Below, piece after piece: positions 8,690-17,075 of a stretch of 64,000 nt of DNA. The DNA is from Luteimonas sp. BLCC-B24. Lineage in GTDB: Bacteria; Pseudomonadota; Gammaproteobacteria; Xanthomonadales; Xanthomonadaceae. The stretch lies in contig NZ_JAQQGN010000007.1 in assembly GCF_028550595.1 (NCBI RefSeq), positions 120,468 through 184,467 on the forward strand, written 5' to 3'. Position 1 is the first letter of the stretch. Every line of letters starts with the position of its first letter. Under the pieces are notes generated by a model. That model searched no databases. It saw only the letters and a list, made by a program, of their open reading frames with translations, and was not told the origin of the DNA. A program made the translations under genes and the position numbers.

Positions 8690-9436
8690 TCAGACCACCA
8701 TCTGGCCGTCGACGCCGATCACCTGACCCGAGATGTAGGTCGAGTGGTCGCCCAGCAGAAAAGCGACCAGATCGGCGACCTCCTGCGGCGTGCCCGCGCG
8801 GCCCATGCTGATGGACGCCACACGTTTGGCGTAGGCGGCCTCGGGCATCGTCCTGGTCATGTCGGTGTCGATGAAGCCCGGTGCGACCGCATTGACGCGG
8901 ATGCCCCTGGCGACCAGCTCCTTCGATGCCGAGCGCGTCGCGCCGATCAGCGCGGCTTTGCTGGCGGCATAGACGCTGAGGCCTGCCGCACCGTTGGCGC
9001 CCATGATCGACACCAGGTTGACGATGCTGCCGCGCTGTGCGCGCGCCATCATCCGCGCCGCATACTGCATGGTCATCAGCGGCGCTTTGACGTTCACGGC
9101 CAGGACGCGGTCGATGTCCTCGCCGCGAATCATGCCAAGCAATCCCTCATGCAGCACGCCGGCGTTGTTCACCAGGCCGTCCAGCCGGCCGAAGCGACTG
9201 AACACCTCCTTGAACAACGCCGCGATGGCATCCGTGTCCGCCAGATCGATTGCCGCGACCATCGGCTTTGCCGCGCCACGTGCGTGCAGTTCCTCGGCCA
9301 GGGCTTCCAGGGCCGGGCCATCCCGCGCCACCATCACCAACTGGACGGAATCGGTGGCAAGCGATTCGCAGATCGCCCGCCCGATGCCGCGCGAGGCGCC
9401 TGTCACCAGGACCACGGGGGCGGTGGTGCGGTCCAT
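8690..9436 (-). CDS. SDR oxidoreductase, FabG-like
   Basis: 248 residues from an ATG at 9436; the frame is open further upstream, but that would run through the ACP gene. Classical SDR motifs: TGASRGIG (NADP-binding Gly-rich loop, residues 12-19), NNAG, catalytic Ser in NLVSIMG, YAASK (Tyr/Lys pair) and PGFIDTDM. It ends VIGVDGQMVV like 3-oxoacyl-ACP reductases. Next to an ACP and acyl-activating enzymes it most likely reduces a 3-oxoacyl-ACP to a 3-hydroxyacyl-ACP dedicated to this operon rather than to general fatty acid synthesis. Confidence 0.82.
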   Translation of the reverse strand: MDRTTAPVVLVTGASRGIGRAICESLATDSVQLVMVARDGPALEALAEELHARGAAKPMVAAIDLADTDAIAALFKEVFSRFGRLDGLVNNAGVLHEGLLGMIRGEDIDRVLAVNVKAPLMTMQYAARMMARAQRGSIVNLVSIMGANGAAGLSVYAASKAALIGATRSASKELVARGIRVNAVAPGFIDTDMTRTMPEAAYAKRVASISMGRAGTPQEVADLVAFLLGDHSTYISGQVIGVDGQMVV

Positions 9437-9438
9437 CT

Positions 9439-9687
9439 TCAGACTTCGGCGCCGTGCTTGCGCAGGATCTCGCGCGCCTTGCCGACAGAGCTCATGTCGA
9501 TCACGTCGTCCATGTCGATCATCACGCCGAAGGCTTCCTCCAGCGCACCAACGACCGACATGTGTGCGATCGAATCCCACTGCGGGATGGAGTTGTAACG
9601 CAGGTCGTCGGTGACCTGTGCCGCGTCGATGCCAAGCACGCGGGCGAACACGGCGGTGACCCGGTCTTCAGGGATTGGGTTGCTCAT
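9439..9687 (-). CDS. Acyl carrier protein
   Basis: 82-residue carrier protein too small to stand out among longer shadow frames. Helix I covers about residues 5-18. The phosphopantetheine attachment motif is WDSIAHM with Ser39 (DSI replaces the usual DSL). FGVMIDMDDVIDMSSVGKA matches helix III and the recognition region of discrete ACPs. The ATG at 9687 overlaps the stop of the upstream acetyltransferase gene (ATGA), and 2 nt separate its stop from the SDR start. It presumably carries the acyl group handled by the neighbouring ligase, SDR and N-acyltransferase. Confidence 0.82.
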   Translation of the reverse strand: MSNPIPEDRVTAVFARVLGIDAAQVTDDLRYNSIPQWDSIAHMSVVGALEEAFGVMIDMDDVIDMSSVGKAREILRKHGAEV

Positions 9688-10445
9688 AGGGACTTCCGGA
9701 AACCAGTCAGTGAGGAATTGAATTGAAAGCCCAGCCGGGCATACAGGTTGAGAATGCCGGTGTTGGCAGCCGACACCAGCGTGGTGCAGCTCTGGATGTC
9801 GCGGGCGCCAAGGGCTTCCAGTGCGGTCACCCACAGTGGCACCGCGAGCATGGCATAGGGTGCGGCGACGCCGGTCAGCAGCAGTTCGGCGCAACGTTCG
9901 GCGGCATGGACGCGTTCTGCATGGAAGCCGATGATGCGTCCGCGCGACTCCGCAGTATAGGCGAGCCCGCCTGCCACCAGATCCTCGACCCAGTTCGCGG
10001 TGCGCGCTCGCGCCGCCCGCGTGTCGATTGCCGGATCCTCCAGGAACCGACCGTGGTGGAAATCATCCTGGGCGATACGCCGCAGCGTCGGGATGTCGTC
10101 CGCGACGGCGGGCCGGAGCGAGGGCCGCATGCCTTGCGGCACCGCCGGCAGGGTGTGCGCGCTGCTGCGCGATACCGTCAACGAGGTCTCCACGAACCGG
10201 AAGTCGCCTGCCGCCAAGGCGGCCCGCAGCAGTTGGTCGTTCGCGTCGACGCGCCCGAAGAGGTAGCGCACGGCCAATGCGCTGGCCCACTGCTCCAGGC
10301 CCGCGAGCAGCGCGGCCGCGTCCTGTGCCAGCTCGGCCTCGAAATGCGTGACTTCGGCGGTGACAAAGCCCAGCGCGCGTTCGTCCCACGGGGTCAGCCG
10401 TGCATCGAGTCGGCCGCTGCCCTGTCGAAGTGCGCAGCTGGTCAT
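9684..10445 (-). CDS. WecD-like GNAT N-acyltransferase
   Basis: 253 residues from an ATG at 10445. The layout matches WecD (dTDP-fucosamine acetyltransferase): an N-terminal lobe ending in FRFVETSLTVSRS (WecD has GFSLVEGEVDL) and a C-terminal GNAT lobe starting LRPAVADDIPTLRRIAQDDF, with NWVEDLVAGG, a donor-binding region around LTGVAAPYAML, and a final NTGILNLYARLGFQF. Partner logic: WecE makes dTDP-Fuc4N and WecD N-acylates it. Whether the donor is acetyl-CoA or the operon's own acyl-ACP cannot be read from sequence. Both ends overlap neighbours by 4 nt. Confidence 0.75.
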   Translation of the reverse strand: MTSCALRQGSGRLDARLTPWDERALGFVTAEVTHFEAELAQDAAALLAGLEQWASALAVRYLFGRVDANDQLLRAALAAGDFRFVETSLTVSRSSAHTLPAVPQGMRPSLRPAVADDIPTLRRIAQDDFHHGRFLEDPAIDTRAARARTANWVEDLVAGGLAYTAESRGRIIGFHAERVHAAERCAELLLTGVAAPYAMLAVPLWVTALEALGARDIQSCTTLVSAANTGILNLYARLGFQFNSSLTGFRKSL

Positions 10446-11413
10446 CGGGGTGTCGCCTCGTCGGTCGTCTCGGCGACGATGTAGTACGGGCGCCGCTGCA
10501 CGTTGCGGAACACCTGCCCCACATACAGCCCCACAACCCCCAGGGAAAACATCATGAGGCCGCCGATCAGCCAGATCGTCGCGATGATCGAGGTAAAGCC
10601 CGCGACGCCGACATCGCCGTCCCACCAGCGCCAGACGCTGATCACGACCATGACGAATGCGACGAACGCGCAGAAGATACCGGTGACGGCGACCAGCCGC
10701 AGCGGCTTTTCCGAATAGCCTAGGGCGATGTTCATGGCCAGCTGCAACAACCGGCGCAGGGTATAGGACGATTCGCCTTCCGCGCGCTGCTGGTGGCGGA
10801 CCGGAAGCTTTGCCGTGCGGAATCCGGCCCACCGCACCATGAGGGGGAACGAGCGGTCACGCTCGGGCATCGCGCAGACCGCATCGATGACCTTGCGATG
10901 AAAGATGCCGAAGTTCGCCGTGGACGGATCCTGTGGCACGCCGGTCAGCCAGCCCAGCACGGCGAAGAAACCCCATGACGACAGGCGCTTGAGCGGCGAA
11001 TCCATGCGGTGCACGCGCTGCGCGAAGACGACGTCGATCTGCGCGTCCAGCGCCTTGCGATAGAGGCGGGGAATCTCTTCGGGAACATCCTGCAGGTCGC
11101 AGTCCATCACCACCGTCCAGCGACCGCGCGCCTGCTCGATGCCGGCGGAGATTGCCGAATGCTGCCCGAAATTGCGCGACAGGCGCAGGCCCCGCAGCCA
11201 GGGGCGATTGGCAGCGAGTTCCTCGATGCGCAGCCAAGCGCCGTCCGGGCTGGCGTCATCCACCAGGATGACTTCGAAGGGAATCTCCAGCGAGGTGACC
11301 GCAGTCTGGATCTGGTCAACCAGATCCTCAAGGCAACCCTTGCACCCGTAGACAGGAGCGACCACCGACAGTTCGATGGCAGTCGCGATGGGAGTGGGCA
11401 GAGCGGACGTCAT
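10442..11413 (-). CDS. GT2 polyprenyl-phosphate glycosyltransferase (GtrB/ArnC/DPM1-like)
   Basis: 323 residues from an ATG at 11413; a GTG at 11467 would add 18 residues without a better ribosome site. An N-terminal GT-A domain shows SVVAPVYGCKG, VILVDDASPDG, LSRNFGQHSAISAG and the metal-binding MDCDLQD, then RHQQRAEGESSY. Two membrane helices follow (about residues 218-242 and 254-280), the GtrB/ArnC architecture. Such enzymes move a nucleotide-activated sugar to undecaprenyl phosphate on the cytoplasmic face. As first gene of the operon it fits with the downstream SMR flippase and GT-C-like protein. Confidence 0.85.
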   Translation of the reverse strand: MTSALPTPIATAIELSVVAPVYGCKGCLEDLVDQIQTAVTSLEIPFEVILVDDASPDGAWLRIEELAANRPWLRGLRLSRNFGQHSAISAGIEQARGRWTVVMDCDLQDVPEEIPRLYRKALDAQIDVVFAQRVHRMDSPLKRLSSWGFFAVLGWLTGVPQDPSTANFGIFHRKVIDAVCAMPERDRSFPLMVRWAGFRTAKLPVRHQQRAEGESSYTLRRLLQLAMNIALGYSEKPLRLVAVTGIFCAFVAFVMVVISVWRWWDGDVGVAGFTSIIATIWLIGGLMMFSLGVVGLYVGQVFRNVQRRPYYIVAETTDEATPR

Positions 11414-11543
11414 GGGTAGGCGGCCTCGGGAGGCGGGCGTAACAGTAACGGATTGGATTATCAGCACGTCAGCCGCGCGATGGTGTCGTGATCGATCGGC
11501 AGGCTGCGAAACCTAAGGCAACGCAGATCAAGCCGCCTTCGCT

Positions 11544-11571
11544 CGTCATTCCCGCTTTCGCGGGAATGACG
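11544..11571. repeat. Perfect 12-bp inverted repeat (REP-like), possible etfA terminator
   Basis: CGTCATTCCCGC, loop TTTC, then the exact reverse complement. It sits in the 230-bp gap between etfA (stop 11644) and the glycan operon (start 11413). CGTCATTCCCGC-type palindromes are commonly dispersed in gammaproteobacterial intergenic DNA. Downstream in the etfA direction there is no strong T-run, so termination is plausible but weak. The rest of the gap (11414-11543) should hold the operon promoter; I see no confident -35/-10 pair. Confidence 0.7.
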
Positions 11572-11643
11572 ACTTCTTCAGCGTAGCCCTAAGGCGGTTC
11601 TATCCGCCATCATCGCGAGCACTGCCGTCGAGCTGTTCCGCTG

Positions 11644-12585
11644 TCAGAGCGCCGCTTCCAAATCGGGCAGAACTTGGAAGAGATCACCTACCAACCCGAT
11701 GTCCGCGATCTCGAAGATCGCCGAGTCCGGATCCTTGTTGATCGCGACGATGGTGCCCGCGTCCTTGATGCCGGTCAGGTGCTGGATCGCGCCGGAAATG
11801 CCGATCGCGATGTAGAGCTCCGGCGCGATGATCTTGCCGGTCTGGCCGACCTGCATCTCGTTGGGGACGTAGCCCGCGTCGACCGCGGCGCGCGAGGCGC
11901 CCACGGCCGCGCCGAGCTTGTCGGCGAAATCGAAGATGATCTTGAAGTTCTCTTCCGAACCGACACCGCGGCCGCCGGAGACGACGCGCTTGGCGCTCTG
12001 CAGGTCGGGGCGGTCGCTGCGGCCGGCGGCGAGGCCGACGAAGCGGGTATGCGTGGGCAGGCTGGCCTGGACGGTGGTCGTCTCGACGGCGGCACTGCCA
12101 CCGCGGGCAGCTTCCTGCCAGGACGCGGTGCGCACGGTGGCCACGACGACCTGATCGGCGGGCACCTCGACCGTGACGATCGCATTGCCCGCGTAAATCG
12201 GACGCTTGAACGCATGCGTGCCTTCGACGGTCATCAGGTCCGAGACCTGGTTGACGCCGAGCAGCGCGGCCACGACGGGCATCAGGTCCTTGCCGAACGT
12301 GGTCGACGGCGCGAACACGTGGCTGTAGCCGGATGCGAGCGCCGCGATCTGCGGGCCGAGCACCTGCGCGAGCGCCTGCGCATTGGCGGCATCCGCGACG
12401 GCCAGCACCTTTGTCACCCCGGCGATGGTCGCGGCCTCGGTCGCGGCGCCGGCGGGATCGGCCGCGAAGACGGCGACGTGGATGGCCTCGGGCGACAGCG
12501 CCTGGGCGGCGGCGACGGTCTTGGCGGTCGCGCTCGCGTTCAGGGCGCCGTCGAGGTGTTCGGCGATGACGAGGACGTTGGACAT
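11644..12585 (-). CDS. etfA: Electron transfer flavoprotein subunit alpha
   Basis: 313 residues from an ATG at 12585 with AGGAGA about 6 nt upstream; the longer frame starts 12 codons earlier. EtfA binds FAD and, with EtfB, carries electrons from acyl-CoA and other dehydrogenases to ETF:ubiquinone oxidoreductase. The FAD domain signature is clear near the C-terminus: [42 protein letters not shown], and [20 protein letters not shown]. Length is normal. It lies 67 bp after etfB on the same strand. Confidence 0.95.
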   Translation of the reverse strand: MSNVLVIAEHLDGALNASATAKTVAAAQALSPEAIHVAVFAADPAGAATEAATIAGVTKVLAVADAANAQALAQVLGPQIAALASGYSHVFAPSTTFGKDLMPVVAALLGVNQVSDLMTVEGTHAFKRPIYAGNAIVTVEVPADQVVVATVRTASWQEAARGGSAAVETTTVQASLPTHTRFVGLAAGRSDRPDLQSAKRVVSGGRGVGSEENFKIIFDFADKLGAAVGASRAAVDAGYVPNEMQVGQTGKIIAPELYIAIGISGAIQHLTGIKDAGTIVAINKDPDSAIFEIADIGLVGDLFQVLPDLEAAL

Positions 12586-12652
12586 GGTGGTCTCCTGTAC
12601 TCCGGCGCGGCCGGACGTCACTGGGCACCCGCGGTCGCGGGCGCAGCGGGGT

Positions 12653-13399
12653 TCAGAGCAGGCCCTTGGCCTTGAGGGCTGCGACGAGTTCGGCCGCGTC
12701 CTTGACCATCACGCCCTTGCCGCGCTTGGTCGGCGCCTCGTACCGGGTGGTCGTGAAGGTGTCGGCCGACTCGACGGCGAGGTCCGCGAACGGGATCGAC
12801 TCCATCGGCTTGGACTTGGCCTTCATGATGTCGGGCAGCTTGATGAAGCGCGGCTCGTTGAGGCGCAGGTCGGTGGTGACGACGGCCGGCAGGTCGACTT
12901 CGAGCGTCTCGAGGCCGGCGTCGACCTCGCGGGTCACGGTGGCCTTCCCGTCCGCGACCTCGAGCTTGCTGGCGAAAGTCGCCTGGGGGCGGCCCCACAG
13001 CGTCGCCAGCATCTGGCCGGTCTGGTTCGCGTCGTCGTCGATGGCCTGCTTGCCGAGGATCACCAGGTCCGGCTGTTCCTTCTCGACCAGCTTGAGCAGG
13101 GTGCGCGCGGCGGTCAGCGGCTGGATCGCCGCGTCGCAGACCACGTGGATCGCCCGGTTGGCGCCCATGGCCAGCCCGTTGCGGAGGTGAGCCTGGGCGT
13201 CGGCAGGCGCGATGGTGGCGACCACGACCTCGGTGGCGACCCCCTTGTCGCGCAGGCGCAGGGCCTCCTCCAGCGCGATTTCGTCGAACGGGTTGGCGGA
13301 CAGCTTCACGCCGTCGGTCACGACGCCCGAGCCGTCCGGCTTGACCTGGATGCGGACGTTGTAGTCCACCACGCGCTTGTAGGCGACGAGGATCTTCAT
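12653..13399 (-). CDS. etfB: Electron transfer flavoprotein subunit beta
   Basis: 248 residues, the standard EtfB length. Begins MKILVAYKRVVDYNVRI and contains NPFDEIALEEALRL and the AMP-binding region LGKQAIDDDANQTGQMLA, then EVDAGLETLEVDLPAVVTTDLRLNEPR, all characteristic. Forms the heterodimer with EtfA encoded just downstream. The start region at 13400-13420 carries GGAAGCTCCG-like purine bases as ribosome site. It is divergent from rmlB with about 200 bp between them, which should contain both promoters. Confidence 0.95.
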   Translation of the reverse strand: MKILVAYKRVVDYNVRIQVKPDGSGVVTDGVKLSANPFDEIALEEALRLRDKGVATEVVVATIAPADAQAHLRNGLAMGANRAIHVVCDAAIQPLTAARTLLKLVEKEQPDLVILGKQAIDDDANQTGQMLATLWGRPQATFASKLEVADGKATVTREVDAGLETLEVDLPAVVTTDLRLNEPRFIKLPDIMKAKSKPMESIPFADLAVESADTFTTTRYEAPTKRGKGVMVKDAAELVAALKAKGLL

Positions 13400-13604
13400 C
13401 GTGCGGAGCTTCCTTGAAACGAGGGGAGCGGCCGACCGGGACTGCCGGGCCGACGCCGAATTCTAGCGGGGGGCGGCGCGGACTGCGAACGGCGCGCGGC
13501 GCAGGCTCCCCGAGCGCCATTCATCGTCGACCCGGACCCCGGGCAGGCGACCCGGTATCCTGTCGCACCACATCGTCGCGGTTTGCCCGACATCACAGGA
13601 GAAA

Positions 13605-14666
13605 GTGTCCGTGCCCACATGGCTCGTCACCGGCGGTGCCGGTTTCATCGGCGGCAATTTCGTGCTGGAGGCCGTGCGTCGCGGCGTCCGCGTGATCAAC
13701 CTTGATGCGTTGACCTACGCCGGCAATCTCCGGACCCTGGCCTCGATCGAATCGGACCCGAACCACGTCTTCGTGCACGGCGATATCGGGGATCGCGCGC
13801 TGGTGGCCGGCCTGTTGGCCGAGCACCGGCCCGACGCGGTGCTGAACTTCGCCGCCGAGAGCCACGTCGATCGCTCGATCGACGGGCCGGCGGCGTTCAT
13901 CGAGACCAACGTGGTCGGCACGCTCGGCCTGCTGGAGTCGGTGCGCGATTACTGGAAGGGGCTGGCCGACGATCGCCGCGACGCGTTCCGCTTCCTGCAC
14001 GTCTCGACGGACGAGGTCTACGGCACGCTGGGCGAGACCGGCAAGTTCACCGAAACCACGCCGTACGCGCCCAATTCACCGTATTCCGCATCGAAGGCTG
14101 CGTCGGACCATCTGGTGCGCGCCTTCCACCACACCTACGGGTTGCCGGTGCTGACCACCAACTGCTCGAACAATTACGGGCCCTACCACTTCCCCGAAAA
14201 GCTCATTCCGCTGGTGATCGCCAAGGCGCTGGCCGGCGAGCCGCTGCCCGTTTACGGCGATGGCAAGCAGGTCCGCGACTGGCTGTTCGTGACCGATCAC
14301 TGCGCGGCGATCCGCACGGTGCTCGAGAAAGGCCGGGTCGGCGAGACCTACAATGTCGGCGGGGATTCGGAGCGCCAGAACATCGAGGTGGTCGAGGCGA
14401 TCTGTCGCCTGCTCGACGCGCGTCGGCCGCGCGAGGACGGCCAGCCGCGCAGCAGCCAGATCACCTACGTCAAGGATCGCCCCGGCCACGATCGCCGTTA
14501 CGCGATCGATGCGTCGAAGCTGCAGGGCGAGCTGGGCTGGAAGCCCGAACACACATTCGAAAGTGGTATCGAATACACCGTCGACTGGTATCTCGCCAAC
14601 CAGGACTGGGTGCAGGGCATTCTCGACGGCAGCTACCGTCTCGAGCGCATGGGAGCCGAGGCATGA
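13605..14666 (+). CDS. rmlB: dTDP-glucose 4,6-dehydratase
   Basis: Second enzyme of dTDP-L-rhamnose synthesis: dTDP-glucose to dTDP-4-keto-6-deoxyglucose. 353 residues. GTG start with CAGGAGA 3-9 nt upstream; another GTG two codons later is possible. Motifs: [11 protein letters not shown] (NAD loop, 9-19), STDEVYG with T135-D136-E137, and YSASK with Tyr160/Lys164, the extended-SDR catalytic set. First gene of rmlBACD. Its product also feeds WecE in the amino-sugar operon. Confidence 0.96.
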   Translation: MSVPTWLVTGGAGFIGGNFVLEAVRRGVRVINLDALTYAGNLRTLASIESDPNHVFVHGDIGDRALVAGLLAEHRPDAVLNFAAESHVDRSIDGPAAFIETNVVGTLGLLESVRDYWKGLADDRRDAFRFLHVSTDEVYGTLGETGKFTETTPYAPNSPYSASKAASDHLVRAFHHTYGLPVLTTNCSNNYGPYHFPEKLIPLVIAKALAGEPLPVYGDGKQVRDWLFVTDHCAAIRTVLEKGRVGETYNVGGDSERQNIEVVEAICRLLDARRPREDGQPRSSQITYVKDRPGHDRRYAIDASKLQGELGWKPEHTFESGIEYTVDWYLANQDWVQGILDGSYRLERMGAEA

Positions 14667-15550
14667 GCGCACGCAAAGGCATCATCCTGGCCGGCGGCTC
14701 GGGTACGCGGCTGTATCCGATCACCAAGGGCGTCAGCAAGCAGCTGCTGCCGGTCTACGACAAGCCGATGATCTACTACCCGCTCAGCGTGCTGATGCTG
14801 GCGGGAATCCGCGAAGTGCTGATCATCAACACCCCGCACGAGCAGGGCCTGTTCCAGGCGCTGCTCGGCGACGGCTCGCAATGGGGTATGGACATCCAGT
14901 ACGCCGTGCAGCCGAGCCCGGACGGTCTGGCGCAGGCGTATCTGATCGGGCGCGACTTCGTCGGCGGCAAGGCGAGCTGCCTGGTGCTGGGCGACAACAT
15001 CTTCCACGGCCACGGCCTGACCGACACCCTCAAGCGCGCCGACGCGCGGGCCGACGGCGCGACGGTGTTCGGCTACTGGGTCAATGACCCGGAGCGCTAC
15101 GGCGTCGCCGAGTTCGATGCGGTCGGCAAGGTCGTCGACATCGCCGAAAAGCCCGAGACGCCGCGTTCGAACTACGCGGTGACCGGCCTGTACTTCTACG
15201 ATGGGCGCGCCAGCGACTACGCCGCCGAGCTGAAGCCCTCGCCGCGTGGCGAACTGGAGATCACCGATCTCAACCGGCGCTATCTCGAAGACGACGCGCT
15301 CTACCTCGAGCAGCTCGGGCGTGGATTCGCCTGGCTCGACACCGGCACCCACCAGTCGCTGCACGAAGCGTCCAACTTCATCCAGACCATCCAGGATCGT
15401 CAGGGCCTGCAGGTCTGTTGTCCCGAGGAAATCGCCTACGGCAATGGCTGGATCGATGCGGAACAGCTGTCCGCTCTCGCCAAGCCGCTGTCGAAGAATG
15501 GCTACGGCCAGTACCTGATGTCCCTCGTCACGCGTGGAGTGGTGCGTTGA
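14663..15550 (+). CDS. rmlA: Glucose-1-phosphate thymidylyltransferase
   Basis: Makes dTDP-glucose from glucose-1-phosphate and dTTP. 295 residues, normal length. N-terminal [20 protein letters not shown] nucleotide-binding motif, [11 protein letters not shown], and DNIFHG with the metal-binding Asp are present. Starts in a 4-nt ATGA overlap with rmlB and ends in a TTGA overlap with rmlC, so translation of the operon is coupled. Glucose-1-phosphate is likely supplied by XanA, encoded about 3 kb downstream. Confidence 0.96.
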   Translation: MSARKGIILAGGSGTRLYPITKGVSKQLLPVYDKPMIYYPLSVLMLAGIREVLIINTPHEQGLFQALLGDGSQWGMDIQYAVQPSPDGLAQAYLIGRDFVGGKASCLVLGDNIFHGHGLTDTLKRADARADGATVFGYWVNDPERYGVAEFDAVGKVVDIAEKPETPRSNYAVTGLYFYDGRASDYAAELKPSPRGELEITDLNRRYLEDDALYLEQLGRGFAWLDTGTHQSLHEASNFIQTIQDRQGLQVCCPEEIAYGNGWIDAEQLSALAKPLSKNGYGQYLMSLVTRGVVR

Positions 15551-16104
15551 AGCTCATCGAAACCAGATTGCCGGGGGCCGTCGTCATCGAGCCGGCCGTG
15601 TTCGGTGACGCGCGCGGCTTCTTCATGGAGACCTGGAATGCCGAGCGTTTCGGCCAGCATGGCCTGCCGACGAAATTCGTGCAGAGCAACGTCTCTTCGT
15701 CGGCGAAGAATGTGCTGCGCGGGTTGCATTACCAGTGGCCGCGCCCCCAAGGCAAGCTGGTCAGTGTGTTGCAGGGCGAAGTGCTCGACGTCGCCGTCGA
15801 CATCCGCCGAGGCTCGCCGACGTTCGGCAAGTGGGAAGGCGTGGTCCTGAGCGAGGCGAACAAGCGCCAGTTCTGGATCCCGGAAGGCTTCGCGCACGGG
15901 TTCGCGGTGCTGTCTGACATGGCGGTCTTCAGCTATCTGTGCACCGATGTGTACGTGAAGGAAGCCGACGCCGGCGTGCGCTGGAACGATTCCGCGATCG
16001 GTGTCGAGTGGCAAATCGATTCGCCGCTGCTGTCGGACAAGGACACGCATGCGCCGCTGCTGGCCGACATCGCAGAAGACCGGCTGCCGGTACTCGGCGC
16101 ATGA
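15547..16104 (+). CDS. rmlC: dTDP-4-dehydrorhamnose 3,5-epimerase
   Basis: 185 residues starting at a TTG (15547-15549) that overlaps the rmlA stop; GGAGT lies about 9 nt upstream. This start gives [21 protein letters not shown], aligning with RmlC N-termini, whereas the longer frame reads through rmlA. Cupin enzyme with catalytic His61 in LRGLHYQ, and [15 protein letters not shown] near residues 110-124. Normal length. Third gene of rmlBACD. Confidence 0.94.
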   Translation: MKLIETRLPGAVVIEPAVFGDARGFFMETWNAERFGQHGLPTKFVQSNVSSSAKNVLRGLHYQWPRPQGKLVSVLQGEVLDVAVDIRRGSPTFGKWEGVVLSEANKRQFWIPEGFAHGFAVLSDMAVFSYLCTDVYVKEADAGVRWNDSAIGVEWQIDSPLLSDKDTHAPLLADIAEDRLPVLGA

Positions 16105-17006
16105 CCATGCTGGTGTTCGGCGCGAACGGGCAGGTCGGCCAGGAGTTGCTGCGCGCGCTCGCGCCGTCAGGCGACGTCGTCGGCACGACCCGCAGCGGCA
16201 CGCTGGCCGATGGCCGCGACTGCCTGCAGGCCGATTTCGCGGATGCCGAAGCCGTGCTCGCGGTGCTCGATTCGGTGCGACCGTCCATCGTCGTCAATGC
16301 CGCGGCCTACACGGCCGTGGATCGTGCCGAAAGCGAGGCGGAGACCGCGTTCGCCGCCAATGCGCACACGCCGGGTGCGATCGCCGGCTGGTGTGCGACG
16401 CACGACGTGCCGCTGGTGCATTACTCGACCGATTACGTGTTCGACGGTGCAGGGACGCGTCCCTACCGGCCCGACGACGCCACCGCGCCGCTCGGTGTCT
16501 ATGGTGCCAGCAAGCTGGCGGGCGAAGAGGCGATTCGTGCAGCGGGCGGACGGCACCTGATCTTCCGCACCGCGTGGGTCTACGCTGCGCACGGTCACAA
16601 CTTCCTGCGCACGATGCTGCGCGTTGGGGCCGAGCGCGACGTGTTGCGTGTCGTCGCCGACCAGGTCGGCACGCCGACGCCCGCGGCGTTGATCGCCGAT
16701 GTCACCGCGCAGGCCCTGCGTGGCGACACGGTCACATCCGGTACCTGGCATCTGACGGCGGCCGGCGAAACCAGCTGGCATGGCTTCGCCGAGGCGATCT
16801 TCGACGGTGCGGTCGCGCGGGGACTGCTCGCGCGCGCGCCGAAGGTCGAGGCGATCACGACGGCCGACTATCCGACGCCGGCGACGCGTCCCGCCTACTC
16901 GAGACTCGATACCAGCTCGCTGGAGCGCGATTTCGGTATTCCGCTTCCGCAGTGGCGTGAGGCACTCGGCGACGTGCTCGATACGCTGGTCGCCGCGCCG
17001 CGCTGA
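16101..17006 (+). CDS. rmlD: dTDP-4-dehydrorhamnose reductase
   Basis: 301 residues from an ATG overlapping the rmlC stop (ATGA). Last step to dTDP-L-rhamnose, NADPH-dependent. GANGQVGQEL is the nucleotide loop (7-16), VNAAAYTAVD and YSTDYVFDG follow, and YGASK has the catalytic Tyr134/Lys138. Length is normal. A strong hairpin follows 23 bp after the stop, closing the operon. dTDP-rhamnose is used for O-antigen, exopolysaccharide or rhamnolipid-type products; the acceptor is not encoded here. Confidence 0.95.
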   Translation: MTMLVFGANGQVGQELLRALAPSGDVVGTTRSGTLADGRDCLQADFADAEAVLAVLDSVRPSIVVNAAAYTAVDRAESEAETAFAANAHTPGAIAGWCATHDVPLVHYSTDYVFDGAGTRPYRPDDATAPLGVYGASKLAGEEAIRAAGGRHLIFRTAWVYAAHGHNFLRTMLRVGAERDVLRVVADQVGTPTPAALIADVTAQALRGDTVTSGTWHLTAAGETSWHGFAEAIFDGAVARGLLARAPKVEAITTADYPTPATRPAYSRLDTSSLERDFGIPLPQWREALGDVLDTLVAAPR

Positions 17007-17029
17007 TCCCGAAACGACGCGATGGAAAG

Positions 17030-17051
17030 ACGGCGCCTGAGGGCGCCGTTT
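17030..17051. terminator. Terminator between convergent rmlD and xanB
   Basis: ACGGCGCC, loop, GGCGCCGT followed by TTT on the plus strand. The stem is GC-rich and palindromic and lies between two converging genes, so it may serve both, although the T-run is short. Confidence 0.7.
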
Positions 17052-17075
17052 CCGATCGGCCTGCTGACAGGCCGC

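Noticed and set aside
11414..11467. GTG at 11467 as start of the GT2 gene
   Set aside because: Adds 18 residues not resembling GtrB N-termini; ATG 11413 gives the usual length.
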